Positions 25,992 through 33,678 of a stretch of 46,722 nt of DNA are shown one piece after another. Source of the DNA: Alphaproteobacteria bacterium (GTDB taxonomy: Bacteria; Pseudomonadota; Alphaproteobacteria; Caulobacterales; Caulobacteraceae); the NCBI GenBank assembly GCA_018820665.1, contig JAHJNW010000036.1, positions 1 through 46,722 of the forward strand. Reading direction: 5' to 3'. Numbering within the stretch: position 1 is the stretch's first letter; every line of letters begins with the position of its first letter. The notes below the pieces were generated by a model. That model was not told where the DNA came from. It saw only the letters and a list, made by a program, of their open reading frames with translations, and did no database searches. The position numbers and the translations under genes were made by a program.

Positions 25992-27557
25992 TCAGGCGGG
26001 CAGGGCGCCGGCGCGGCCGTCTTCGACGACCCAGGCCTTCAGGGTCGAGATCGGCGAGGCGAGGTCGCGGGCGTCGTCGAGGGCGCGGAAGGCGATCTCG
26101 GCGCGGGCCGGGGTCAGGTCGATCCGCGTGTATCCGCGTCGGCTGGTGTCGAACAGGTCCATCCGTGGATTGAGCCCCTTGATCCGGTCGGCGACGGCCA
26201 TGTCCATGCCCAGCGAGGTGATGGACCCGCCGACGAACTCGGAGGCGACGACGGGGCCGCCGACGCCATTCTCGACCGAGGCGGCTGCGAAGGCGTGCAC
26301 ATCTCCGCCGAGGACGAGGGGATTGGCCGTGCCGGCCTCGGCCCAGCGGGCGGTGATGCGATCCCGCGTCGCGGGGGCCCCGTCCCAGCCGTCGTTGGAA
26401 TAGCGGACCTGGCTCATGTCGGCCGGATCGCGCAGGTTCATCGGACCGAACAGGGTCTGCTGCGTCAGCAGATTCCAGCGCGCCCGGGACGAGGCCAGGG
26501 TGTCGAGCAGCCAGGCCTCCTGGCGCTGGCCCAGCAACGAGCGTGACGGGTCGCGCCGCGCGTCGCAGTCGGGGATCAGCTTGCTGCTGGCGCCCGGCGC
26601 CGGGCAGGGCGTCGGCTGCCGGTACTGGCGGTTGTCGACCAGCTGGAACTGCGACAGGCCGCCCCAGTCCAGCGTCCGGTACAGCTGCATGTCCGGCCCC
26701 ACCGGCAGGGAGCGTCGACGCAGCGGCATATGCTCGAAATAGGCCTGGTAGGCCGCGGCCCGCCGTCTCAGGAAGGCGACCGGGTCGCCGGATTCGTCGC
26801 TGTCGGCGCCATAGTCGTTGACCACCTCATGGTCGTCCCAGATGACCATCCACGCCGCCGCCGCATGGGCCGCCTGCAGCAGCGGATCGGTCTTGTAGGT
26901 CGCATAGCGGATACGGTAGCCGCCGATGTCCATCGGTTCGGGGTTCTGGTGCAGGCGCACCGACTGGCGGCTGCCGGGATCGCCCTCATAGATGTAGTCG
27001 CCGAGGAACAGGATCAGGTCCGGGTCCTCCTCCACCAGATGGCGATAGCCGGCGTAGAAGCCCGCCTCGTATTTCTGGCACGAGGTGAAACAGACCCGCA
27101 GCCGGTCGACCGGCGCGCCGGCCACGGGCGTGGTGCGCGCGCGACCGACCGGGCTGGCCCCGCCGCCGGCCTCGAACCGGTACCAGTACTCGCGATCGGG
27201 CTTCAGCCCGGCGACCTCGACATGGACCGAATGGCCGGCCTCGGGCGAGGCCATGGCCCGGCCCGAGGCGACGACCCGGCGCATGGCGGCGTCCTCGGCC
27301 ACCGACCAGTTCACGCTGACCGGCGCGTCGGGCATGCCGCCGTCGGCCAGCAGCGGCCGGGGCGCCAGACGGGTCCACAGGACGAAGCCGTCGGCCAGCG
27401 GCTCGCCCGACGCCACGCCGAGGGTGAAGGGGTCTCCACCCAGCGAGGCCCGCGCCGTCAGGCAACCGCCCAGCGACAGGGGCAGCAGCGACAGGCCGGC
27501 GGCGGTGGCGGCGCCGCGAAGCAGGCGCCGCCGGTCCAGATCGAGAGATCCCGCCAT
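25992..27557 (-). CDS. PhoD-like Tat-exported alkaline phosphatase/phosphodiesterase
   Basis: A 521-aa enzyme of the PhoD family. The N-terminus (LDRRRLLRGAATAAGL) is a twin-arginine leader with a possible lipobox (SLGGC). A beta-sandwich PhoD N-terminal domain (FTLGVASGEPLADGFVLWTR) precedes the metallophosphatase domain with its metal-binding motifs: CFTSCQK, LFLGDYIYEGDPGS, WDDHEVVNDYG and LGGDVHAFAAASV. PhoD enzymes hydrolyse phosphate mono- and diesters in the periplasm using Fe and Ca. It begins two bases after the TonB receptor ends and is followed by the secreted unknown protein and tetR. Pairing with a dedicated TBDR suggests import of a phosphoester-containing compound for phosphate or carbon supply. 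No clear Pho box was found. Confidence 0.9.
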   Translation of the reverse strand: MAGSLDLDRRRLLRGAATAAGLSLLPLSLGGCLTARASLGGDPFTLGVASGEPLADGFVLWTRLAPRPLLADGGMPDAPVSVNWSVAEDAAMRRVVASGRAMASPEAGHSVHVEVAGLKPDREYWYRFEAGGGASPVGRARTTPVAGAPVDRLRVCFTSCQKYEAGFYAGYRHLVEEDPDLILFLGDYIYEGDPGSRQSVRLHQNPEPMDIGGYRIRYATYKTDPLLQAAHAAAAWMVIWDDHEVVNDYGADSDESGDPVAFLRRRAAAYQAYFEHMPLRRRSLPVGPDMQLYRTLDWGGLSQFQLVDNRQYRQPTPCPAPGASSKLIPDCDARRDPSRSLLGQRQEAWLLDTLASSRARWNLLTQQTLFGPMNLRDPADMSQVRYSNDGWDGAPATRDRITARWAEAGTANPLVLGGDVHAFAAASVENGVGGPVVASEFVGGSITSLGMDMAVADRIKGLNPRMDLFDTSRRGYTRIDLTPARAEIAFRALDDARDLASPISTLKAWVVEDGRAGALPA

Positions 27558-27559
27558 GG

Positions 27560-30358
27560 TCAGAACCGGGCGTTCAGGCCGACGGCGGCGGACCAGGAAT
27601 AGATCTCCCGGGACGAGACGCGATCCTCGTCGCCGAGGAAGGTCGCCTGGGCCGCGTCGTTGATGTTCAGGATCGAGCCGAACACCTCCAGCCCGTCGCG
27701 GATCTCGTACGAGGCCTTGAAGTCGATCTGGTTGCGCGGCGCGACATACAGATCGATGCCGGGCGAGATCAGCGATTCCAGATACTCGCTGCGATGGGCG
27801 AGGGCGAGGCGGGCCGAGAAGCCGTATTTCTCGTAGAACACGGCGACGTTGCCGATGGTGTCCGACTGGCGGAAGAACGGCAGGGCCTCGTTCCGGCCGA
27901 AGGCGTCGACCGAGCTTTCCACCAGGGTGCCGTTGGCGGAGACGCCGAGGCCGTCGAACGGCGAGGACAGGAAGGTCAGCTGCTGCTGGTAGTTGATCTC
28001 GATCCCCTTGATCTCGCCGCCATCGGCGTTCTCGGGACGGGTGGTGCGCAGCAGGTCGTAGAACAGGCCGTCGACGGTGACGTTGGTCTGGTCGATCGTC
28101 CGGTTGTAGATCGGATTGTCGATGTCCTTGTAGAAGGCGCCGAACGAGATGATCCCGGCCGGGGTCAGATAGTATTCGACCGAGAGGTCGAGGTTCATCG
28201 ACTCGAACGGCTCCAGGTCCGGGTTGCCTTCGCTGAACGACCCCCGATAAACGCCGGCCGTGACCTCGTCGTAGTCGAGCTCGCGACGCGGCACGAGGTC
28301 AGTGTAGTTCGGACGGCCGATCGTGTTGGACCAGGCCGCCCGCACGACGAGATCCTCCATCGGTTCGGCCCGCAGATGGATGCTCGGCAGGACGTTGACG
28401 TACTGCGTTCCGCCCCGGCGAAGCGGCGCGGCGACGAAGACGCCGCCGTCGGCCTGGACGTCGAAGGCCTCGTATTCGGCGTCGGTCTGTTCGACCCGCG
28501 CGCCGGCGATAACCGTGACCCCGCCGATGACGGCGTTGACCATGCCGTAGGCGGACAGCACCTCCTCCGATGCGCTGAAATCGGTCGTCAGTGAGTCCAC
28601 GATCGTGCCCTGGACGTTGGGGATCAGGCGGCCGGGCGTGTCGCGGAAGATCGCTTCGGCGGCGGCGAAGTCGATCACCGGCCCGAAGTCGAACCGGTCG
28701 TCGAAGAAGTCGTCGGGCGCCTGGCCGGCCACCTCGGACAGCAGGAAGGCCCCGTTGGCGCCCTGATAGTTGTCGTTCTCGCGGTCCCACGACTTGTCAC
28801 GGGTGACGTAGCGGGCCCCGGCCTTGAGAAAGGCTTCGGCGCCGGCGAGGTCGTAGCGAACGTCGTAGCCCAGCGAATATGTGTCCTCCTGCACCTCATC
28901 GGTCCTGCGGCGCACGCGGCGGAACGGATACCGGCTCTCATCGCCGAGATTCGGCGAGACGATGTCGATGAACGGGCCGGAGTTGTCGTAGGTGTTGGGG
29001 AAGGCGCTGGTCGCCGACCGGAACTCCCAGTCGATCCGGCGCGGGGTGTCCTCGGTGGCGGTGGCGAAAACCCCGTCGAACGACATCTCCCACGGCCCCT
29101 TGGCGTAGTCGGCCCCGAGGGCGAGGTTGTACAGCGTCTGCACCACCTTGCGGCTGCGCAGCTCCACGGTGCCGCGGCCGCCCGAGTACTGTCCCGTCGT
29201 CGGCGTCGCATTGGTCAGCGTGCCGACGGCGTACTGGACGGTGAAGGTGTCGCGCTCCTCGTCGTCGGCGTAGCGGGTGAAGGTGTTGTTGGCCGACAGC
29301 CGCCAGTCGTCATTGGGCCGCCACTCCAGATTGGCGACCAGGCCCGTCCGGATCCGTTCGACCGAATAGTCCCGGAAGACCTGGGCGGCGGGCAGGATTT
29401 CGCCATTGATGGCGCGGAAGCCCGAGCCCTCGATGGTGTCGGATTCATAGTCGCGGTACGAGTGGCTGCCCGACAGCACCAGACCGAACTGCTCATGGTC
29501 GCCGAACAGCCGGCCGAACGACAGACTGCCGCTGTAGGGGGTCTTGCCGCTCTTTTCGTTATAGCCGACGGTCGCCGACCCGTACTGGAAGCCGCCCGGG
29601 CGATCGAAGGCGCTGGCGGTGACCAGGTTGATCGAGCCGCCGATCGCATTGGGGTCCATGTCCGGCGTCAGCGCCTTGACGATCTCGACCCGCGAAATGA
29701 TGTCGGACGGGAAGGTGTCCAGCGCCACGCGGCGCGCCCCGCCCTCGGGCCCGGGGAAGATCTGGCCGTTGACCGTGACATTGTTCAGATTGCTGTCGAC
29801 GCCGCGCACCACGACATAGCGGCCCTCGCCCTGGTCGATGGTGATCGATACGCCGGGCAGGCGCTGGACCGCGTCGGCGGCGTTGGCGTCCGGCAGTTTG
29901 CCGACGTCGTCGGCGGACAGGGCCTCGATGATGGTCGGGGCCGAGCGTTTGACCTGCAGGGCGCGGGCCTGGGCCGCGCGCGTGCCGGTGATGACGACAT
30001 CGCCGAGCTCGGTATTGGCCAGTTCCGCGCCGAGCGAGAGGTCCAGACGGACCACGCCGTCCGCGCCCACCTCGACCTGCCGCACAACGTCGGCATAGCC
30101 GGTGTAGCGGGCGACGATGGTGTATGTGCCGGCCGCCAGGTCGGACACGACGAACTCGCCGGACCGGTCCGAGACGATCTGGCGACCGGTCTCCTGAATG
30201 GTCAGGGCCGCGCCTTCCAGACGCCCGCCGGTGTTGGCGTCGATGACCCGGCCGCGGATGTCGCCGGCCTGGGCGGCGGCGGCCAGCGCCAGCACGCTGA
30301 CGCTGGAAAGGGCGGCGGCCAAGGCATGGCGCCGCAGGCGAGTGGTGATGAATTTCAT
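27560..30358 (-). CDS. TonB-dependent receptor with N-terminal carboxypeptidase-regulatory-like domain
   Basis: A 932-aa outer-membrane receptor, first gene of a minus-strand operon with the PhoD-like enzyme. A signal peptide (1-31, ending AAAAQA) is followed by a beta-sandwich CarboxypepD_reg-like domain (about 33-110: IRGRVIDANTGGRLEGAALT, GTYTIVARYTGY), a TonB-box-like DVVITGTRA, the plug (ADDVGKLPDANAADAVQRLP, GRYVVVRGVDSNLNNVTVNG, VEIVKALTPDMDPNAIGGSI) and the barrel ending AVGLNARF. The ribosome site AGGGG is seven bases before the ATG, and a 17-bp palindrome lies 36 bp upstream. Receptors of this build take up oligosaccharides, peptides or organophosphorus compounds. Linkage to PhoD favours a phosphoester ligand, which is inference. 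Confidence 0.9.
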   Translation of the reverse strand: MKFITTRLRRHALAAALSSVSVLALAAAAQAGDIRGRVIDANTGGRLEGAALTIQETGRQIVSDRSGEFVVSDLAAGTYTIVARYTGYADVVRQVEVGADGVVRLDLSLGAELANTELGDVVITGTRAAQARALQVKRSAPTIIEALSADDVGKLPDANAADAVQRLPGVSITIDQGEGRYVVVRGVDSNLNNVTVNGQIFPGPEGGARRVALDTFPSDIISRVEIVKALTPDMDPNAIGGSINLVTASAFDRPGGFQYGSATVGYNEKSGKTPYSGSLSFGRLFGDHEQFGLVLSGSHSYRDYESDTIEGSGFRAINGEILPAAQVFRDYSVERIRTGLVANLEWRPNDDWRLSANNTFTRYADDEERDTFTVQYAVGTLTNATPTTGQYSGGRGTVELRSRKVVQTLYNLALGADYAKGPWEMSFDGVFATATEDTPRRIDWEFRSATSAFPNTYDNSGPFIDIVSPNLGDESRYPFRRVRRRTDEVQEDTYSLGYDVRYDLAGAEAFLKAGARYVTRDKSWDRENDNYQGANGAFLLSEVAGQAPDDFFDDRFDFGPVIDFAAAEAIFRDTPGRLIPNVQGTIVDSLTTDFSASEEVLSAYGMVNAVIGGVTVIAGARVEQTDAEYEAFDVQADGGVFVAAPLRRGGTQYVNVLPSIHLRAEPMEDLVVRAAWSNTIGRPNYTDLVPRRELDYDEVTAGVYRGSFSEGNPDLEPFESMNLDLSVEYYLTPAGIISFGAFYKDIDNPIYNRTIDQTNVTVDGLFYDLLRTTRPENADGGEIKGIEINYQQQLTFLSSPFDGLGVSANGTLVESSVDAFGRNEALPFFRQSDTIGNVAVFYEKYGFSARLALAHRSEYLESLISPGIDLYVAPRNQIDFKASYEIRDGLEVFGSILNINDAAQATFLGDEDRVSSREIYSWSAAVGLNARF

Positions 30359-30393
30359 GGTCAGCCCCTGTCTCGATCATCGATGGGAGGTCG

Positions 30394-30410
30394 ATGTCAG
30401 TCGCTGACAT
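30394..30410. promoter_or_regulatory. 17-bp palindrome upstream of the PhoD-linked receptor
   Basis: ATGTCAG-N3-CTGACAT has 7-bp perfect arms. It lies 36 bp before the receptor start on the minus strand, a normal place for a repressor site. The operon ends with a TetR-family gene, and TetR dimers bind palindromes of this size. It was compared with a Pho box, which uses direct and not inverted TGTCA units, and does not fit one. Confidence 0.45.
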
Positions 30411-30795
30411 ATTTTGCTTGCGTGACGCCTTCGCACCGGCCGTCCGACAGGTTTGTGAAACTTGAAGCCGTCGTCCGGCCGGGCGGATCGGTACGCCTCC
30501 GGCCGGCAAACGCCGGTTTCCCGGAAGCCGGTCAGGCCGCCGGCCGAAGCCGTCGCCACGCTCATCGCCCACGCGACGCGAACAATCCCTCGCTGACCCG
30601 GGCGGGCGTCAGCCACGGGACCGGATGACCGGGAACTGGGCGCATCTGGAATGGTGGTGGCGGTGCTGTCAGTCCGGCGACAACTCGTCTCCGCCCGGAG
30701 CGCCGGGCAGCGCGGGGGTGGGGCCCTGGGTGGGTTTCCCTTCCAGTTCCGTGCATCGGTCGCGACTGTTTGCCATCCCCTCGCGCCCCGCAGCT
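30411..30795. other. Intergenic region without a recognised gene
   Basis: About 385 bp between the receptor promoter area and the 3' end of the first XRE-cupin gene. Short open frames on both strands have no ribosome sites or recognisable domains. GGAACTGG at 30632 and CCAGTTCC at 30743 form a long-range inverted repeat. On the minus strand scattered blocks look faintly like a cobalamin riboswitch, but essential boxes are missing. I assign no function. Confidence 0.5.
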
Positions 30796-31344
30796 TCAGA
30801 AGCTTGGCGGCGTGCAGGCGCTGATGAGGCGGCAGGGCTCCGGACCGACGCAGCGAAAGCGGTGCGGCTTGTGGCTTTCGAAATAATAGGCGTCGCCGGG
30901 TCCGAGAATGCGGCGCTGGCCGTCCACCGTGACTTCCAGCCGGCCGCTTATGACGACTGCGCCCTCTTCGCCATCATGAACCAGCGGGACCCGGCCGGTA
31001 TCCGCGCCAGGTGCATAGGTCTCGCTGAGGATCTGCAGGCTGCGGCCGAAACGCCGTTCGCCGACCTGTAAATAGGAAATCGGTCCCTTGCCGATCTCGG
31101 TCAGTTCATTGGCCGAATAGAACACTCGCGACGGCGCATTCGGCTCGATGGCGAAAAATTCCGAGAGGCCGATCGGAATCCCGTCCAGAATTCGCTTCAG
31201 CGCGCCAATCGACGGGTTCATGCGGCCGGCCTCGATCAGGGAAATCGTCGAATTGGTGACGCCCGTCAGTTTGGCGAGATCCCGCTGCGACAATGCCTTC
31301 TGTTCCCGGACGAACCGCAGCCGGCTTCCAACGTCGACAGTCAT
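30796..31344 (-). CDS. XRE-cupin transcriptional regulator (PuuR-like), copy 1
   Basis: A 182-aa regulator with an N-terminal XRE helix-turn-helix (RLRFVREQKALSQRDLAKLT, GVTNSTISLIEAGRMNPSIG) and a C-terminal cupin (about 110-180: RVPLVHDGEEGAVVISGRLE, LGPGDAYYFESHKPHRFRCV). The build matches PuuR-type repressors that sense small amines or acids in the cupin pocket. The ATG at 31344 starts the helix-turn-helix at the usual distance; a longer frame to 31386 is less likely. It diverges from the aldehyde dehydrogenase operon with a 129-bp shared promoter region holding two inverted repeats. It is clearly paralogous to the regulator at 36107-36652: both end ISACTPP(S/T)F or a close variant and share the GRVPL and EEG cupin core. 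The two probably bind related sites or ligands. Confidence 0.87.
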   Translation of the reverse strand: MTVDVGSRLRFVREQKALSQRDLAKLTGVTNSTISLIEAGRMNPSIGALKRILDGIPIGLSEFFAIEPNAPSRVFYSANELTEIGKGPISYLQVGERRFGRSLQILSETYAPGADTGRVPLVHDGEEGAVVISGRLEVTVDGQRRILGPGDAYYFESHKPHRFRCVGPEPCRLISACTPPSF

Positions 31345-31369
31345 GAGGCGGCCCGGTGTTGTGAGTGTT

Positions 31370-31391
31370 GCAGATCGAACAAACAATCTGC
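31370..31391. promoter_or_regulatory. Inverted repeat GCAGAT-N10-ATCTGC in the regulator/ALDH divergent region
   Basis: Six-bp perfect arms separated by one helical turn lie 26 bp upstream of the XRE-cupin copy 1 start and 83 bp upstream of the aldehyde dehydrogenase. Spacing fits a dimeric helix-turn-helix regulator. It is a candidate autoregulatory operator of one of the two XRE-cupin proteins. Confidence 0.4.
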
Positions 31392-31429
31392 TGTTGACCA
31401 GCTAAAATCAAGGAGTTGTCGATCAGCAG
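31388..31429. promoter_or_regulatory. Second, wider inverted repeat in the same divergent region
   Basis: CTGCTGTTGAC at 31388 and GTCGATCAGCAG ending at 31429 are inverted copies with one extra base; they enclose an AT-richer core (CTAAAATCAAGG) that could hold promoter elements. It partly overlaps the first repeat, so two regulator-binding modes, for example by the two paralogues, are possible. Confidence 0.35.
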
Positions 31430-31473
31430 AAAAGGGGTTGTTGTCTATCGCTTGATGGCGCCCAATCCCCGGG

Positions 31474-32922
31474 ATGAGTATCTCGCTGCCTGCCAAAGCC
31501 CTGCTGATCGGCGGCCGCTGGGTTTCCTCCAGCGGCGGAGATGTGCTGCCAGTCGAAGATCCCTCGACCGGCGCGGTGTTGGGTGAATTGGTTTCAGGCA
31601 CGGCCGAGGACGTCGATACAGCGGTCGCAGCGGCCCGGACCGCCCTCGACTCCGAGTGGGGCGGGTTGGCCGCGGCCGACCGCGGCCGGCTGCTGGGCCG
31701 GATCGGCCAGGCTGTGTTGAAGCAAACGGACCGGCTGGCCGAACTGGAGGCCCACGATGTCGGAAAGCCGCTGAGACAGGCGCGCGCAGACGTCCTCGCC
31801 CTGGCCCGCTATCTGGAATTCTATGGCGGCGCCGCCGACAAGATTCACGGCGAGACCATCCCGTTCCAGCCGGGCTACACCGTTTACACCCTGCGCGAGC
31901 CGCACGGCGTGACCGGCCACGTGATCCCCTGGAACTATCCGATGCAGATCATCGGCCGGTCGGTCGTCGCCGCTCTGGTGATGGGTAATGCGGCGGTGCT
32001 CAAGCCGGCCGAGCAGGCCTCGATGACGGCGCTGGCCTTTGCGCGCATCGCCATGGAGGCCGGCCTGCCCGCCGGGGCCCTGAACGTCGTCACCGGACGC
32101 GGCGATGTCGTCGGCGCGGCGTTGGCGGGGCATCCGGACGTCAATCATTTGTCGTTCACGGGCTCAACGCGGGTGGGTTCGACGATCCAGCAGGCCGCGG
32201 CCGCCAATGCCGTGCCGGTGACCCTGGAGTTGGGCGGGAAGTCGCCGCAAATCGTGTTCGACGACGCCGATATCGAGAAGGCGCTGCCGTTCCTCATCTC
32301 AGCCGGCATCCAGAACGCCGGCCAGACCTGCTCGGCCGGCTCGCGCATCCTCGTCCAGCGGGGGGCGTATCAGGCGGTCGTCGCGCGGCTGGTCGAGCGC
32401 TATCGCGGTCTGAGGGTCGGCCCGGCCATGTCTGACCTGGATCTCGGCCCGGTGATTTCGGCGCGGCAGAAGGCGATGGTGTCGGACTATCTGGACCTCG
32501 GCCGGGCCGACGGATTGATCGCCGCCGAAGGTGAACTGACGGCGGGCGCCCCAGAGGGCGGTCATTATGTCCGGCCGACCCTGTTCGTCGACGTACCGCC
32601 CGACCACCGCCTCGCGCAGGAGGAAATCTTCGGTCCCGCCGTAGTCGTCACCCCGTTTGAAACGGAAGACGAGGCCGTGGCGATCGCCAATGGCACGGAC
32701 TATGGCCTCGTCGCCGGGGTCTGGACGGCCGATGGCGCGCGTCAGATGCGTATGGCCCGGCGCCTGCGGGCCGGTCAGGTGTTTCTCAACAACTACGGGG
32801 CCGCGGGGGGCGTCGAGCTGCCGTTCGGCGGCGTCGGCCGCTCGGGTCACGGTCGCGAGAAAGGGTTCGAGGCCCTGTATGGCTTCTCCACCCTGAAGAC
32901 CGTCGCGGCCTGTCATGGATAA
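31474..32922 (+). CDS. NAD(P)-dependent aldehyde dehydrogenase
   Basis: A 482-aa classical aldehyde dehydrogenase. Key residues are visible: Asn153 in IPWNYPMQ (oxyanion), Glu252 in LELGGKSP (general base) and the catalytic Cys286 in NAGQTCSAGS, with the cofactor loop FTGSTRVGS near 228-236. It is not of the CoA-acylating type. It is the first gene of an operon with SDR, LeuB-like and M20 genes, nine bases before the SDR, and is divergent from an XRE-cupin regulator. The family covers betaine, gamma-aminobutyraldehyde and many other aldehydes. In the pathway proposed here it would oxidise 4-dehydropantoate to 3,3-dimethylmalate. A role in polyamine aldehyde oxidation is the main alternative, since PuuR-like regulators are linked to such enzymes. 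Confidence 0.9.
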   Translation: MSISLPAKALLIGGRWVSSSGGDVLPVEDPSTGAVLGELVSGTAEDVDTAVAAARTALDSEWGGLAAADRGRLLGRIGQAVLKQTDRLAELEAHDVGKPLRQARADVLALARYLEFYGGAADKIHGETIPFQPGYTVYTLREPHGVTGHVIPWNYPMQIIGRSVVAALVMGNAAVLKPAEQASMTALAFARIAMEAGLPAGALNVVTGRGDVVGAALAGHPDVNHLSFTGSTRVGSTIQQAAAANAVPVTLELGGKSPQIVFDDADIEKALPFLISAGIQNAGQTCSAGSRILVQRGAYQAVVARLVERYRGLRVGPAMSDLDLGPVISARQKAMVSDYLDLGRADGLIAAEGELTAGAPEGGHYVRPTLFVDVPPDHRLAQEEIFGPAVVVTPFETEDEAVAIANGTDYGLVAGVWTADGARQMRMARRLRAGQVFLNNYGAAGGVELPFGGVGRSGHGREKGFEALYGFSTLKTVAACHG

Positions 32923-32931
32923 GGGGCGCGC

Positions 32932-33678
32932 ATGACGCTGAACGGCAAGGTTGCGATCGTCACGGGCGGCGCGTCCGGTTTTGGCGAGGGCATCGTCCGG
33001 CGCTTCATCTCCGAGGGCGCGCGCGTGGTGACGGCCGACCGCAACGCGGCGGCGGCCCGGGCGCTGGAGGCCGATCTGGGCCCCGCCTGCCGGGCGATCG
33101 AGGGGGACATATCCGATCCCGCTGATGTCGAGCGCCTGTTTGCCGACACCGTAGCGGCGTTCGGGGGCGTGGACATCCTGGTGAACAATGCGGGCATCGG
33201 CCACAAGCCCCAACCGCTGGAGACCCTGCCGCAGGACGACTTCGATCGCCTGTTCGCGGTCAACGCCCGGTCGATCTATCTGACCGCCCGGCACGCCGTG
33301 CCGCTGATGAAGGCCGCGGGCGGCGGGGCCATTCTGAACATCGCCTCGACCGGCGGCGTCAGTCCGCGCCCGAACCTGACCTGGTACAATGCGTCCAAGG
33401 GCTGGGTCATCACCGCCACGCGCGCCATGGCGGTCGAGCTGGCGCCGTCGCAGATCCGCGTCAATGCGCTGAACCCGGTGGCGGGCGAGACGCCGCTGCT
33501 GAAGACCTTCATGGGCGACGACACCCCTGAGGTGCGGGCCAAATTCCTGGCCTCGATTCCCCTGGGCCGGTTCTCGACCCCGGCGGACATGGGGGCCGCC
33601 GCCGCCTTCCTGTGTTCGGATGACGCGTCGATGATCACGGGCGTGGCGCTGGAGGTGGACGGTGGTCGCTGTATCTGA
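32932..33678 (+). CDS. Short-chain dehydrogenase/reductase, NAD-type
   Basis: A 248-aa classical SDR. The cofactor motif TGGASGFGEG (11-20) is followed by Asp36 at the end of the second strand (VVTADRN), which favours NAD over NADP and hence an oxidative role. NNAG is present (86-89), and the catalytic set is Ser139, Tyr152 and Lys156 (WYNASKG). The C-terminus (ITGVALEVDGGRCI) is standard. The LeuB-like gene starts 17 bp inside its 3' end, indicating translational coupling and a shared pathway. In the pantoate scheme it would be the D-pantoate 4-dehydrogenase that makes 4-dehydropantoate, consistent with an NAD-preferring alcohol dehydrogenase. The sequence alone does not give the substrate. 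Confidence 0.9.
   Translation: MTLNGKVAIVTGGASGFGEGIVRRFISEGARVVTADRNAAAARALEADLGPACRAIEGDISDPADVERLFADTVAAFGGVDILVNNAGIGHKPQPLETLPQDDFDRLFAVNARSIYLTARHAVPLMKAAGGGAILNIASTGGVSPRPNLTWYNASKGWVITATRAMAVELAPSQIRVNALNPVAGETPLLKTFMGDDTPEVRAKFLASIPLGRFSTPADMGAAAAFLCSDDASMITGVALEVDGGRCI

Noticed and set aside
30394-30410. Pho box upstream of the PhoD operon
   Set aside because: The TGTCA units are inverted and 3 bp apart; a Pho box needs direct repeats at about 11-bp spacing. A TetR-type palindrome fits better.
30560-30780. Cobalamin-riboswitch-like blocks on the minus strand upstream of the PhoD-linked receptor (GGGAAACCC, CCCCGC, GGAGAC in order)
   Set aside because: The conserved GCCACTG block and a proper B12 box are missing, and the receptor is not BtuB-like. 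Short GC-rich blocks like these occur by chance in this composition.
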